Notes under the pieces: model-generated
Database searches by the model: none
Seen by the model: the letters and a program-made list of their open reading frames with translations, nothing else
What the model was told of the DNA's origin: nothing
DNA from: Duganella margarita
GTDB taxonomy: Bacteria > Pseudomonadota > Gammaproteobacteria > Burkholderiales > Burkholderiaceae_D
Direction of reading: 5' to 3'
NCBI RefSeq assembly: GCF_009857535.1
Contig: NZ_WWCS01000013.1
Location: 107,721 to 171,720, forward strand
Length of the DNA: 64,000 nucleotides
Program-made: the position numbers and the translations under genes
Part shown: in pieces, positions 31,021-40,975 of the stretch
Layout of the letters: every line of letters starts with the position of its first letter
Position numbering within the stretch: position 1 is the first letter of the stretch

Positions 31021-32445
31021 ATGAACTCACTCAAGCTATTAAGCGGCGTGGCTTTGGCCGCAGTGCTGGCCGCCTGCGGCACCGTCGGCCCCAATTACAA
31101 GGTGCCGGAGCAGGCCGTGATCAAACGTCCGCAAGCCGCCGCGCCGTTCCTCGGCACGGCGGAAGCAGCCTACAAATCGGCGCCGCTGCCGGATCACTGG
31201 TGGCGTCTGTACGACGATCCGGTGCTGGACCAGCTGATGCAGCAAGCCTTCGCCGCCAACACCGACCTGCGCGTGGCCGCCGCCAACCTGGCGCGCACCC
31301 GCGCCGTGCTGGATCAGGCGGAAGAAGAGCGCAAGCCGGAAGTCAGCATCAGCGCCGCGCCGGGCGTGGGCCGCTCGTCGGGCGTGCCGATTGGTTCGCC
31401 GAAGGCGCTGCCGGATAAATTCAACTACGACGTCGGCGTGCGCGTGTCGTACCAGACCGATATGTTCGGCAAAATCGCCCGTGCAGTGGAAGCGGCCAAC
31501 GCCGACACCCAGGCCGCGCAGGCAGGCGTCGACCTGGTGCGCGTGACCGTGGCCGCCGACACCGCGCGCGCCTACGCCGATGCCTGTTCGGCGGTGCGGC
31601 AGATGGCCGTGGCCCAGCAGGCGGTCGACTTGCAGCAGAAGTTTGTTGCGCTGACCGATGAACGCACCCGCGCCGGCCGCGGCACCGCCATTGACGGCGC
31701 GCGAGCCCGCAGCCAATTGGCGCAGTTGCAGGCTGCGTTGCCGCCGCTGCAAGCGCAGCACCGCATCGCCCACTATCGCCTGGCCGCATTGACCGGCAAG
31801 ACGCCGCAGGAAATGAATATGCACCTGCTGCAGTGCCAGGCCGCACCGCGCCTGACGACGCAGATTCCGGTGGGCGATGGCGCCGCGCTGCTGCGCCGCC
31901 GTCCGGACATCCGCCAGGCCGAGCGCACGCTGGCCGGCGCCACCGCGCGCATCGGCGTGGCGACTGCCGACCTGTATCCGAGCATCAGCCTGGGCGCCTC
32001 GGTCGGCAGCACCGGTTTGCTGGACCACTTCGGCGCCGCCAACGCCACGCGCTGGAGCCTTGGCCCGCTGATTTCGTGGACGCTGCCGGACACCGGCTCC
32101 GCGCGCAGCCGCATCGCGCAGGCGGAAGCCGGCACCGACGGCGCGCTGGCCAGGTTCGACGGCACGGTGCTCAACGCGCTGAAGGAAGTGGAGAGCGCGA
32201 TGACCGTCTATGCGCGTGAACTGGACCGCAACGCCGCGCTGAAAACGGCGCGCGACGAAAGCGCGCTGGCGTCCGAGCAATCGCACCGCCTGTACCAGTA
32301 CGGCCGCACCGATTTCCTGTCGGTGCTGGACGCCGACCGCACGCTGGCCGCCACCGATGCCGCCTGGGCGGCCTCGGACGCCACGCTGGCGACTGACCAG
32401 ATCGCGCTGTTCCTGGCGCTGGGCGGCGGCTGGCAGCAGCAGTAA
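31021..32445 (+). CDS. outer-membrane efflux channel lipoprotein (NodT/OprM type)
   Basis: A 474-residue TolC-class channel. ATG 31021 has GGAGGA upstream and starts a lipoprotein signal with LAAC, Cys19. It carries GPNYKVPE near the mature N terminus, then WWRLYDDPVLDQLM and the two long coiled-coil repeats with RRPDIRQAERTLAGATARIGVATADLYPS, the signature of the NodT group. It completes the tripartite pump with the HlyD and FUSC proteins. Last gene of the operon, 41 bases before an unrelated gene. Confidence 0.93.
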   Translation: MNSLKLLSGVALAAVLAACGTVGPNYKVPEQAVIKRPQAAAPFLGTAEAAYKSAPLPDHWWRLYDDPVLDQLMQQAFAANTDLRVAAANLARTRAVLDQAEEERKPEVSISAAPGVGRSSGVPIGSPKALPDKFNYDVGVRVSYQTDMFGKIARAVEAANADTQAAQAGVDLVRVTVAADTARAYADACSAVRQMAVAQQAVDLQQKFVALTDERTRAGRGTAIDGARARSQLAQLQAALPPLQAQHRIAHYRLAALTGKTPQEMNMHLLQCQAAPRLTTQIPVGDGAALLRRRPDIRQAERTLAGATARIGVATADLYPSISLGASVGSTGLLDHFGAANATRWSLGPLISWTLPDTGSARSRIAQAEAGTDGALARFDGTVLNALKEVESAMTVYARELDRNAALKTARDESALASEQSHRLYQYGRTDFLSVLDADRTLAATDAAWAASDATLATDQIALFLALGGGWQQQ

Positions 32446-32486
32446 GAATGGTATGCTATCGCCTTCGTTAATAAGGAGTTAGCATC

Positions 32487-33023
32487 ATGGGACTGGCGGA
32501 TCAGTTATTAAAAGCCGGCTTGGTGGACAAGAATAAAGTCAAAGTCACCAATCAGAACAAGAGCAAGCAGCAGAAAGAGAACCGCCGCGCCGGCGTGGAG
32601 AGCGTGGACGAGACCAAGCTGGCGGCGCAGGAACTGCAACGCGCCAATGCGGAGAAGGCGCGCCTGGCCAACGCCGAGCGTGACGCCGCCGCGCAGCAGA
32701 AAGCCATCGCCGCGCAGATCACGCAGATGGTGCAGCAGAATAAGCAGAGCAAGGGCAACCACGCCGATATCGCCTACAACTTCACCTTCGGCACCAAGAT
32801 CGAGCGCATCTACGTGACGCCGGCGGTGCGCGAGCATCTGGTGGCGGGCCGGCTGGTGATCGTGGGCGAGGGCGGCGGCTATGAGCTGGTGCCGCGCGTG
32901 ATCGCCGACAAGATCGCCGAGCGCAATCCGGGCATCGTGGTGTGCGTCAAGCAGGTCGCCGCCGAGGTGGAAGAGGATGATCCGTACGCCGCCTTCAAGA
33001 TTCCCGATGATCTGATGTGGTAA
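32487..33023 (+). CDS. DUF2058 family protein (YaiL-like)
   Basis: A 178-residue cytoplasmic protein. It starts MGLADQLLKAGLVDKNK, followed by a charged coiled-coil (about 20-95) and a C-terminal globular part (YNFTFGTKIERIYVTP, VGEGGGYELVPR, FKIPDDLMW), all as in the DUF2058/YaiL family. The family's exact role is unsettled; the basic N terminus suggests nucleic acid or ribosome contact, which is inference. A good ribosome site (AAGGAG) precedes ATG 32487. Stands alone, convergent with the CAP-domain gene. Confidence 0.88.
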   Translation: MGLADQLLKAGLVDKNKVKVTNQNKSKQQKENRRAGVESVDETKLAAQELQRANAEKARLANAERDAAAQQKAIAAQITQMVQQNKQSKGNHADIAYNFTFGTKIERIYVTPAVREHLVAGRLVIVGEGGGYELVPRVIADKIAERNPGIVVCVKQVAAEVEEDDPYAAFKIPDDLMW

Positions 33024-33027
33024 GCGC

Positions 33028-33888
33028 CTACTGTTGCCGAGGTTTGCCCAGCACCTGCGTCCAGTAAGTCAGGCCGGCTTGCTTCTGCGGCGTGACGGCA
33101 TACGCCGCCCCCATCTCGGTGAGTCCGGGATTCATGATATTAAGGCAGTGGCCGGGGCTGGACAGCCAGCCGGCCACCGCTTCCTGCGGCGTGTTCATGC
33201 CGAAGGCGATGTTTTCGCCGATGCGGCTCCAGTTGTAGTTGTTGCGGCGCGAACGCACACCGACGTCGCTGCCATCTTTGGCGACGTGAGCAAAATAGCG
33301 TTGCGACGCCATGTCGCTGCTGTGGCCCAGCGCCGTGTCGCCCAGTTGGGCGTTCCAGCTGAGCGGCGGCGCCGGCGGCATGAACTTGCCACCGCAGTCG
33401 TGGCCGCTGCTGCGCGCCGCATTCACTTCGAGCAGGATCTCTTGCCCGGCGTCGTGCCAGTCGGGCCAGGTGGTGGACGGCAGCGCTGCGGCGGCCTGGG
33501 CCAGCACCACGGTCCATTCGGCGCCGTTGCGCGTGCTGCCGATGTCGGTATAGCCGCTATTGAGCAGCGTGCCGCAGTAGGACTGCTGGATGGCGGCCAT
33601 GGCGTCTTGCGGTGTACTGGCGCCGTCGATCGAGATCGCATCCGCCTTGTTATTGTTGTAACCCACGCGTTCGAGCGCGGCGGACAGGATGGTGCCGGGC
33701 GTCAGCCGCACGGCCGCCAGCGCCGGCTGGGGCGTCAACGGCGGCAGCGCCGCTGCCGCCTGGCCCTGGCAGGTGCCGGGCGCCGCGCGATAGGCGTTGA
33801 CCAGCATCGTCAGGCGGTCTGCGTCGGACTGCGCGGCCGCTGCGCCGGCCGCAAGCAGGGTGGCGATCAACATTGCCAGTTTGAACAT
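33028..33888 (-). CDS. secreted protein with two tandem CAP (SCP-like) domains
   Basis: A 286-residue exported protein; ATG 33888 gives a Sec signal ending AAAQ. The second half is a clear CAP domain: NAARSSGHDCGGK, LGDTALGHSSDMASQRYFAH, GENIAFGM, SSPGHCLNIMNPGLTEMGAAY. The first half repeats the same order in weakened form: VNAYRAAPGTCQG, a shortened helix region, CGTLLNSGYTDIGSTRNGAEW, so it is a degenerate first CAP copy. Bacterial CAP proteins are common but poorly understood; protease, lipid-binding and cell-wall roles have been proposed. Convergent with the DUF2058 gene, 4 bases apart. Confidence 0.88.
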   Translation of the reverse strand: MFKLAMLIATLLAAGAAAAQSDADRLTMLVNAYRAAPGTCQGQAAAALPPLTPQPALAAVRLTPGTILSAALERVGYNNNKADAISIDGASTPQDAMAAIQQSYCGTLLNSGYTDIGSTRNGAEWTVVLAQAAAALPSTTWPDWHDAGQEILLEVNAARSSGHDCGGKFMPPAPPLSWNAQLGDTALGHSSDMASQRYFAHVAKDGSDVGVRSRRNNYNWSRIGENIAFGMNTPQEAVAGWLSSPGHCLNIMNPGLTEMGAAYAVTPQKQAGLTYWTQVLGKPRQQ

Positions 33889-33976
33889 GACAATTCTCGT
33901 TAGTAACTCAAGTTGCCATGGTGACATATTGTCGCGCCGGCGACAAGCCTGCCGGATGGTGGTCGGCCTGCGTCGC

Positions 33977-35332
33977 CTACAGGTAGCGCGCCAGTAAGGC
34001 GCGGTCCAGGGACGCGTCCAGGGCGATGCGGACGAAGTGGCCGCTGCCGGGCGCCACGCTGATCTCGGCGCCGTCGTCGCTCAGCATGCGGGTCAGTTCG
34101 ATATCGCGGTTGCCTTGCGGGTGGATCACCTCCAGCCGGTCGCCGACGGAAAAACGGTTCTTCACTTCCACCCGCGCCCAGCCGTCCTGTACGCTCAGCA
34201 CGTCGCCGATGTACTGGCTGCGGTTGGCCTCGGACGCCCCGCGCATGTAGTTCTGGTAGGTCTGGGTGTGATGGCGCTGGTAGAAGCCGTCCGTGTAGCC
34301 GCGATTGGCCAGCCCTTGCAGCTGGCCCAGCAGGTCGATATTGAACGGGCGGCCGGCCACGGCGTCGTCAATGGCCCGGCGGTACACCTGCGCCGTGCGC
34401 GCCGCGTAGTACAGCGACTTGGTGCGGCCTTCCACCTTCAGCGAATCGACGCCGATTTTCACCAGCCGCTCGATATGCTCGACCGCGCGCAAGTCCTTGG
34501 AGTTCATGATGTAGGTGCCGTGTTCGTCTTCCATGATCGGCATCAGCTGGCCGGGACGTTCGGCTTCCTCGATCAGGTAGGCCTTGTCGGCCAGCGGGTG
34601 GCGCGGCTGCTGGTGCAGCGAGGAGAACGGCCGCTGCTCGGCTTCCTGCAAAGCCTGCTGGAATTGCAGCGGAATCACCTGGGCGAAATCGCCGGTGGCG
34701 TCTTCGGCGGCGTGCTGCACCTTGTAGTCCCAACGGCAGGAGTTGGTGCAGGTGCCCTGGTTGGGATCGCGATGGTTGAAGTAGCCAGACAGCAGGCAGC
34801 GGCCGGAATAGGCGATGCACAGCGCGCCGTGCACAAACACTTCCAGCTCCATCTCCGGGCACTGCTGGCGGATTTCCTCGATCTCGTCGAGCGACAACTC
34901 GCGCGACAGGATCACCCGCGTCAGCCCCATGCGGTGCCAGAATTTGACGTCGGCCCAGTTGACGGCGTTGGCCTGTACCGACAGATGTATCGGCACCTCC
35001 GGCCATTTGTCGCGCACCATCATGATCAGGCCGGGATCGGCCATGATCAGCGCATCCGGCCGCATGGCGATCACCGGTTCCATGTCGCGCAGATAAGTTT
35101 TGAGCTTGGCGTTGTGGGCGAAGATATTGCTGGCGACGAAGAACTGCTTGCCGCGCGCATGGGCGCCTTCGATGCCTTGCTGCAGCGTTGGCAGGGTGGA
35201 GAAATCGTTGTTGCGCACGCGCAGGCTGTAGCGCGGCTGGCCGGCGTAGACGGCGTCGGCGCCGAAGTCGAAGGCGGCGTGCATCTTGTCGAGCGAGCCG
35301 GCGGGCAGGAGGAGTTCGGGAGCTTTGAGCAT
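33977..35332 (-). CDS. trhP: U32 family protein TrhP/YegQ (tRNA U34 hydroxylation)
   Basis: A 451-residue protein of the collagenase-like U32 family. The N-terminal barrel begins APELLLPAGSLDKMHAAFDFGADAVYAG, and the diagnostic stretch is VFVHGALCIAYSGRCLLSGY followed by DPNQGTCTNSCRW, containing the conserved Cys that bind an Fe-S cluster. Length and motifs match YegQ/TrhP, which with prephenate makes 5-hydroxyuridine at the wobble position of tRNAs, rather than UbiU/UbiV. No strong ribosome site is seen before ATG 35332. A monocistronic unit. Confidence 0.9.
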   Translation of the reverse strand: MLKAPELLLPAGSLDKMHAAFDFGADAVYAGQPRYSLRVRNNDFSTLPTLQQGIEGAHARGKQFFVASNIFAHNAKLKTYLRDMEPVIAMRPDALIMADPGLIMMVRDKWPEVPIHLSVQANAVNWADVKFWHRMGLTRVILSRELSLDEIEEIRQQCPEMELEVFVHGALCIAYSGRCLLSGYFNHRDPNQGTCTNSCRWDYKVQHAAEDATGDFAQVIPLQFQQALQEAEQRPFSSLHQQPRHPLADKAYLIEEAERPGQLMPIMEDEHGTYIMNSKDLRAVEHIERLVKIGVDSLKVEGRTKSLYYAARTAQVYRRAIDDAVAGRPFNIDLLGQLQGLANRGYTDGFYQRHHTQTYQNYMRGASEANRSQYIGDVLSVQDGWARVEVKNRFSVGDRLEVIHPQGNRDIELTRMLSDDGAEISVAPGSGHFVRIALDASLDRALLARYL

Positions 35333-35503
35333 AAACGGCGGGCAAAGTGGGGGATTCTAGTGATCCCGTTCAGCCCGATCTTTGCGGCAGATCAAAAAAT
35401 GCTCAGCCCAGCGCCCTGACATGCTACGGGTCTCATGCCTATTTACATAGATTTACAATCTTGATATAAAATTGCTTTTTATTAAATTTCTCAAGAGAAC
35501 ATA

Positions 35504-38182
35504 TTGTTAATCTATAAAATCAATCAGCTGCGCTATCTGGTTGCTATCGGGCTGTCGTCGCTGCTGGTCGCCTGCGGCGGTGGTGGCGGCGGCAGTGGCG
35601 GCGGCGCGTCAGGCGGCGGCGGTTCGACTGTTGATCCGGCGCCCGGGTTTTCAGTGAGCATCGACCGGACCCAGTTGCGGTTTAGCGGGGATGAAGGCAG
35701 CGTGATCCCGTCGCAGATCATTCTGGGCACGGGCAGCGGCAGCAATGTGCCGACCACCGCCTATTTCGGCGGCGAGGACCTGGGCACGGCCATCGATCAT
35801 GTGGAAGCCCGCATTAACGGCACGCAGGCACAGTTCTCTGTGTATCCGAAAATGCAGCTGGCGGCCGGCGAGTATTCCGGCACGCTGAAGCTGTCGATGT
35901 GCGCCGATAAACAATGCACCCAGCACTTCAATGGTTCGCCAGCCAACGTGGCCTATACGGTCAGCGTCGGCAAGGGCTTGAAGGTCACGCCGGGCAGTGT
36001 CGACTTCAGCTCGCTGACCGGCGCCTCGGCCTCCACGCCAGTGGCGGTGCAGTTGCCGAGCGGCGTGAGCAGTTTTTCCGCCACCACCAGCGCCACCTGG
36101 CTGCGGGTTGCGAACATCACCTCCAGTGGCATGACGGTGATCGCCGCGTCGAAGGGGCCCGGCATTTTCAACGGCCTGGTGACGGTCAGCGCGGGCAGCC
36201 GCGCGACCACCATTCCGGTGACCTATCGCGTCACTGCCGATCCTTCCTCGGTCAGCAGCATCACCCCGGACCGCCCCAGCCTGGCGTTCTCGGCGCCTGC
36301 AGGCTATGCCAGCAGCGGCCAGCAACTGAAAGTGACGCTGCCAAACTGGGCTCAGGGCTTGAGCACCAGTGTGCAATACCGTACGGGTGACCCGGGCTGG
36401 CTGACCGTGACGCCAGGCGCCGGCGGCGCCGTCAGCGTGGTCGCTTCGGCCGCCAGTCTGCGTCCCGGCGCCTATCTGGCCGACCTGGTGCTGAGCGGCG
36501 GCAACGACGTGCTGCCGGTGTCGGTGCCGATCAGCCTGAATGTGGTGGCGGCGGACTGGAATGTCGCTGGCAACTCGACCCTGACGGTCGATGCGGCGAG
36601 CACGCCATCCACCTTGAGCGGACAGATCAGCATCGACATGCCGAACCTGCCGGTGCAGGGCTGGCAGGCCAGCAGCAATACGCCCTGGCTGCAGCTGTCG
36701 CGCACCAGCGGGTCGCTGCGCACCGACAAGCTGGGGGTATCGGTGAATGTGGCGCAAATGCTGAAGCTGGCCAATTTCCGCACCTACACGGCCGACATTA
36801 CCTTGAGCCTGGCCAGTGGCAAAGCCGCCGGCACCAAGTTCACCATCACGCTGGACAAGCGGCTGCCGGAAGTCAGTTACATCAGCCCGCATACCCGCTT
36901 GGCCGGCGAGGCGGGCAATTACATCGTGCGCGGCCGCGGCTTCGACGCGATTACCAATCTGAATCAGGTGCTGCAGGTGACGGGCGCCACGCCGGCCCAA
37001 ATTGTGCGCGTCAACGACACGCAGTTTGAACTGAGCCTGCCAGCGGCGCAGGGCGATGCCACGGTGGCGCTGTCCAACAGCCTGGGCGCCAGCTCCGGCA
37101 GCGTCACGCTGAAGACGGTGTCGCAACCGGCCTTGGCCTACGCGGCGGTGACGGCGCAAGGTAACAAGGGCGGCCTGGTGTTCGACCCCGAGCGGCAGGC
37201 GCTGTTCACCGTCAACAAGACGCTGGGTTCGCTGATGCGCTTCAGTAAGAGCGGCACCAACTGGAATGCCACCAGCGTACCGGTCTCCAGTGCCGACGAG
37301 GTGGCGCTTTCACCGGATGGCAAGAGCCTGATCGTGACGGTGACCAGCGGCCAGATCAAGCTGTTCGATCCGGTCACGCTGGCCGAACAAGGCAGCTTCA
37401 AAGCTGGCAGCGTGTATGGCGAAACGCTGAACGCCCTGCCACGGATGGCGGTGCGCAATGATGGCAAAGTGCTGTTCTCCGGCGCTTCCGGCGTGCAGGA
37501 CGATGGCGGCTACATGGCGTATTTTGACCTGGTCAGCAAGAGCTTCGGCAATATAGGCGGTCCGTATGCCTTTGGCTGGGCGTCGGTGTCGGGCGACGGC
37601 TCGCGCATCAATATCGTGCAGTCGGCCAGCTATACACCGTTGCCGCCGATCGTCTCGCTGGATAGCCGCGACCAGGTGGCGCAACAGGCGCCGAGCGGTC
37701 TGGGTCATTGGTTCGAGAGCGCGCAAAGCCTGCGCGGCGAGCGTTTTGCGGAAGGCACTTACGCTGTGTGGGACCGCGATTTCAACATCATCGGCAAGGT
37801 GGTCATCCCGGATAGCGCGTACTACGGCCGCACGCCGGTGTTCTCGCCGGATGGCAAGCGCTTGTATGTGATGGCTTACGACAGCAGTGGCCTGTACGTG
37901 GGCAGCACCAGCAAGCCGCGCGTGTATGTGTTCGACAGCAGCACGCGCATGGTGACCAGTACCGACTTGCCGCTGCTGGGTTACTTCGAGCTGGCGGATT
38001 ACCCGACCTGCACTGCCAACACCTACGAGTGTGATACGCGTGCGCTGGGTACGATCAGTCCCGATGGCAAGACCTTGTTCTTCCTGGGCGATGCGCGCCT
38101 GATCGTGGCGCCGATTCCGGCGCTGCAAGGTGGCCGTCAGGCTGCGGCCATGCGCCGCCTGGTGTTGCCGGCCTCGCATTAA
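35504..38182 (+). CDS. large surface lipoprotein with Ig-like/BACON, IPT and beta-propeller regions
   Basis: An 892-residue exported lipoprotein. It starts at TTG 35504 after AAGAGAA; no ATG is available in frame before the signal. The lipobox LLVAC is followed by a flexible Gly/Ser linker (GGGGGGSGGGASGGGGS). Then come two or three BACON-like immunoglobulin modules with ATWLRVANI and NTPWLQLSRTSGSLR, an IPT/TIG module (VSYISPHTRLAGEAGNYIVRGRGF), and from about residue 540 a beta-propeller with LSPDGKSLIVTVTSG and FSPDGKRLYVMA blades. Such proteins usually bind glycans or act as scaffolds at the cell surface. Function otherwise unknown. Confidence 0.85.
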   Translation: MLIYKINQLRYLVAIGLSSLLVACGGGGGGSGGGASGGGGSTVDPAPGFSVSIDRTQLRFSGDEGSVIPSQIILGTGSGSNVPTTAYFGGEDLGTAIDHVEARINGTQAQFSVYPKMQLAAGEYSGTLKLSMCADKQCTQHFNGSPANVAYTVSVGKGLKVTPGSVDFSSLTGASASTPVAVQLPSGVSSFSATTSATWLRVANITSSGMTVIAASKGPGIFNGLVTVSAGSRATTIPVTYRVTADPSSVSSITPDRPSLAFSAPAGYASSGQQLKVTLPNWAQGLSTSVQYRTGDPGWLTVTPGAGGAVSVVASAASLRPGAYLADLVLSGGNDVLPVSVPISLNVVAADWNVAGNSTLTVDAASTPSTLSGQISIDMPNLPVQGWQASSNTPWLQLSRTSGSLRTDKLGVSVNVAQMLKLANFRTYTADITLSLASGKAAGTKFTITLDKRLPEVSYISPHTRLAGEAGNYIVRGRGFDAITNLNQVLQVTGATPAQIVRVNDTQFELSLPAAQGDATVALSNSLGASSGSVTLKTVSQPALAYAAVTAQGNKGGLVFDPERQALFTVNKTLGSLMRFSKSGTNWNATSVPVSSADEVALSPDGKSLIVTVTSGQIKLFDPVTLAEQGSFKAGSVYGETLNALPRMAVRNDGKVLFSGASGVQDDGGYMAYFDLVSKSFGNIGGPYAFGWASVSGDGSRINIVQSASYTPLPPIVSLDSRDQVAQQAPSGLGHWFESAQSLRGERFAEGTYAVWDRDFNIIGKVVIPDSAYYGRTPVFSPDGKRLYVMAYDSSGLYVGSTSKPRVYVFDSSTRMVTSTDLPLLGYFELADYPTCTANTYECDTRALGTISPDGKTLFFLGDARLIVAPIPALQGGRQAAAMRRLVLPASH

Positions 38183-38191
38183 GCAAGGCTG

Positions 38192-38221
38192 ATGGCGGCG
38201 CCACAGTGCTGGCGCCGCCAT
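38192..38221 (+). terminator. hairpin after the surface lipoprotein gene
   Basis: Perfect 12-base arms (ATGGCGGCGCCA and complement) with a 6-base loop, 10 bases after the stop codon. Only three T follow, so termination may be weak or factor-assisted. Confidence 0.6.
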
Positions 38222-38314
38222 TTACGTCATCAGCTTGCCCCAAACCAGTGTATATTTCCTGATTGTCATTTCGATCGTGGTCGGCAAGCCGCCGGCCTCC
38301 TTCAGGAGAGCAAT

Positions 38315-40975
38315 ATGCGTGCAGGTGTGTTGAGTTTGGCGTTGGCGTTGGCTTTTCCGGCTGTTCCGGTCCTGGCGCGCGATGCCGCCCCGGCGATCTT
38401 CAATTTCGCGACCGCTCCCGGCCGCCTGCCCAAGAACGTGGTGCCGCTCGAATACAGCGTCGCCATCACGCCGGATGCGGCCGCGCGCAAGATCGCCGGC
38501 AAGGAAACCATCTTGCTCGACTTCAAGGACGCCACCGCCACCATCCAGTTCAATTCGCTGAATCAAAAGCTCAGCAATGTGCTGCTGGACGGCAAACCGG
38601 TCAAGAGCGTCGACTCCAGCGACGACAAGCAGCTGACCACCGTGACCCTCAACGCGCCTGCGCGCAAAGGCCGCCACACGCTCAGCTTTGACTACACCGG
38701 CCAGATCGAAACCAAGGCGGTCGGCCTGTTCGCCCAGCAGTACAAGACGCCGGACGGCGTGCAGGGCGAAATGCTCAGTACGCAATTCGAAGCCACCGAT
38801 GCGCGCCGCATGTTCCCTTGCTGGGACGAGCCGGCCTTCCGCGCCGTGTTCAAGCTGAGCGTGACGGTGCCGGCCAAGTGGGCGGTGTATTCCAACATGC
38901 CGCCAGCCAGCCGCAAGGTCGACGGCGAGCTGGCTACCACCAGCTTTGGGGCGACGCCGAAGATGGCCTCCTACCTGGTGGAATTCTCGGCCGGCGACCT
39001 GGCCGAGATCAGCGCCGACCACAACGGCACGCACTTCAATGTGGTGGCGGTCAAGGGTCAGGAAGAGGGCGGCCGCGCGGCGCTGGCGGCGGCGCAGCAG
39101 ATCCTCGACGACTACAACGATTATTTCGGCGTCAAGTACCCGCTGCCCAAGCTGACCTCGATCGCGGTGCCGGGCGGCTTTAGCGGTGCGATGGAAAACT
39201 GGGGCGCGATCACCTACAACGACCAGGCGCTGCTGATCACGCCGTCGAGCACGCTGGCCAACCGCCAGGGCGTGTTCTCGATCCAGGCGCACGAGATGGC
39301 GCACCAATGGTTCGGCGACCTGGTGACCATGGGCTGGTGGGACGACCTGTGGCTCAACGAAAGCTTCGCATCGTGGATGGCGGCGCGCGAAACCGACCTG
39401 CGCAATCCAAGCTGGCACTGGTGGGAGCGCGAGGACGCCACCAAGGAAGAGGCGATGACCTCGGATGCCCAGGCCAGCGTGCATCCGATCGTCCAGCACG
39501 TGGTCAACGAACTCGAGGCCAGCAGCGCCTTCGATCCGGCCATCACCTACAGCAAGGGGCAGGCGGTGCTGCGCATGCTGGAAAACCACATGGGGCCGGA
39601 GCGCTTCCGCCAGGGCATCCGCAGCTACATGAAGCAGCACGCCTATTCCAATACGCTGGGCGGCGACCTGTGGCGCGCGCTCGACACGGCGGGCGGCAAG
39701 GGCGGCAAAGGGGATAAAGTGAGCGCGATCGCCACCTCGTGGACCACCCAGCCGGGCTTCCCGCTGGTGTCGGTGGCCGCCACTTGCGGCGCCGATGGCA
39801 AGCGCACCGTCACGCTGACGCAGCAACGCTTCCTGCTGCAAGGACTGGGCACGGGCAAGGGCCACTGGCAGGTGCCGTTGCAGGTGCGCAGCGGCAGCGG
39901 CGCGGTCAAGGCGGTGCTGCTGACCGGCGACGGCCAGAAGATCGAGGCCGGCAACTGCGCCGAAACGCTGACCGTCAACGCCAACGCGATCGGCTACTAC
40001 CGCGTCGCCTACGACCAGGCCACGCTGGCGCGCAACACCCGCGACTTCAGCAAGATGACCGACGGCGACCGCATCGCCATGCTGGACGACCAGTGGGCGC
40101 TGGCCGAAGCGGGCGCGGCGCCGCTGGGCAGCTACCTGGCGCTGGCTTCGGCCATGGGCACGGTGCAGAACCAGCGCTCGTGGGAACAGATCACCGGCGT
40201 GCTGGCGACCATCGAATCGTATGAGCGCGGCGCGCCGGGCCACGACGCGTTCAGCAGCTATGCGCGCAACCTGATCAAGCCGCTGTCACGCCAGCTGGGC
40301 TGGGACGCGCGGGCGGACGACACGCCTGGCGTGGTCAAACTGCGCCGCGCGGTGTTGACCGGACTGGGCGCATGGGGCGACGCCGAAGTGATTGCCGAAG
40401 CGCGCAAGCGTTTCGCCGGCTTCGTGGCCGATCGCGGCAGCATCGCGGCCGAAGACCAGGCCACGGTATTGACGATCGTCGCGCTGGGCGCCACGCCGGC
40501 CGAGTTCGAGCAGCTGCATGCCATCGCCCGCGGCGCCAAGAATGAGACCGAGGTGCGGCGTTACTACCAGGCGCTGATGGCGGTGCGTGATCCGGCGCTG
40601 GCCAGGCAGGCGGTAGCCATCGTCATGTCGGATGAAATTCCCAAGCAGGCCGGGACGGTTCGCCTGGGCTTGCTGGCCAGACTGACGGACCAGCACCCGC
40701 AACTGGCCTGGAGCAGTTTCACCACGAATGCGGACGCATTGTTGGCGCCGTTTGAGCCGTTTGGTACGCTGTACCTGGCCCAATACGTGCCCGAGCTGTT
40801 CTGGCGCGCGCTGCCGCCGGATGAGCTGGAGGCCTGGATCAAGCAGAAGGTGCCGGCCGAGCTGGCGCCGCAACTGGCGCGCGGCATGGAAAGCGCCCGC
40901 TTCAAGCACACCGAGCAAGCCATGATGCGCAAGGCGGCCGACGCCGCGATCGCGCCCAAGGTGGCGGCTAACTGA
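38315..40975 (+). CDS. secreted M1 family zinc aminopeptidase (second copy)
   Basis: An 886-residue exported aminopeptidase. ATG 38315, with CAGGAGAG upstream, begins a Sec signal ending VLA; the longer frame to 38192 runs into a hairpin and is not used. GAMEN is in FSGAMENWGAITYN, the zinc site is HEMAH (326-330) with Glu349 in NESF. The ERAP1-like C-terminal helical domain completes it. Around residues 460-475 a short Gly/Lys-rich loop (TAGGKGGKGDK) is unusual. It differs clearly from the first M1 copy at 7097 and is an independent paralogue. Confidence 0.93.
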   Translation: MRAGVLSLALALAFPAVPVLARDAAPAIFNFATAPGRLPKNVVPLEYSVAITPDAAARKIAGKETILLDFKDATATIQFNSLNQKLSNVLLDGKPVKSVDSSDDKQLTTVTLNAPARKGRHTLSFDYTGQIETKAVGLFAQQYKTPDGVQGEMLSTQFEATDARRMFPCWDEPAFRAVFKLSVTVPAKWAVYSNMPPASRKVDGELATTSFGATPKMASYLVEFSAGDLAEISADHNGTHFNVVAVKGQEEGGRAALAAAQQILDDYNDYFGVKYPLPKLTSIAVPGGFSGAMENWGAITYNDQALLITPSSTLANRQGVFSIQAHEMAHQWFGDLVTMGWWDDLWLNESFASWMAARETDLRNPSWHWWEREDATKEEAMTSDAQASVHPIVQHVVNELEASSAFDPAITYSKGQAVLRMLENHMGPERFRQGIRSYMKQHAYSNTLGGDLWRALDTAGGKGGKGDKVSAIATSWTTQPGFPLVSVAATCGADGKRTVTLTQQRFLLQGLGTGKGHWQVPLQVRSGSGAVKAVLLTGDGQKIEAGNCAETLTVNANAIGYYRVAYDQATLARNTRDFSKMTDGDRIAMLDDQWALAEAGAAPLGSYLALASAMGTVQNQRSWEQITGVLATIESYERGAPGHDAFSSYARNLIKPLSRQLGWDARADDTPGVVKLRRAVLTGLGAWGDAEVIAEARKRFAGFVADRGSIAAEDQATVLTIVALGATPAEFEQLHAIARGAKNETEVRRYYQALMAVRDPALARQAVAIVMSDEIPKQAGTVRLGLLARLTDQHPQLAWSSFTTNADALLAPFEPFGTLYLAQYVPELFWRALPPDELEAWIKQKVPAELAPQLARGMESARFKHTEQAMMRKAADAAIAPKVAAN

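Noticed and set aside
35570..35640. Repeated GGCGGC tract as a tandem repeat or CRISPR-like array
   Set aside because: It encodes the Gly/Ser linker after a lipobox; no spacers.
38192..38314. Upstream extension of the second M1 gene to an earlier ATG
   Set aside because: The ATG lies in a 12-bp stem-loop and the extra residues hide the signal peptide; ATG 38315 with CAGGAGAG is far better.
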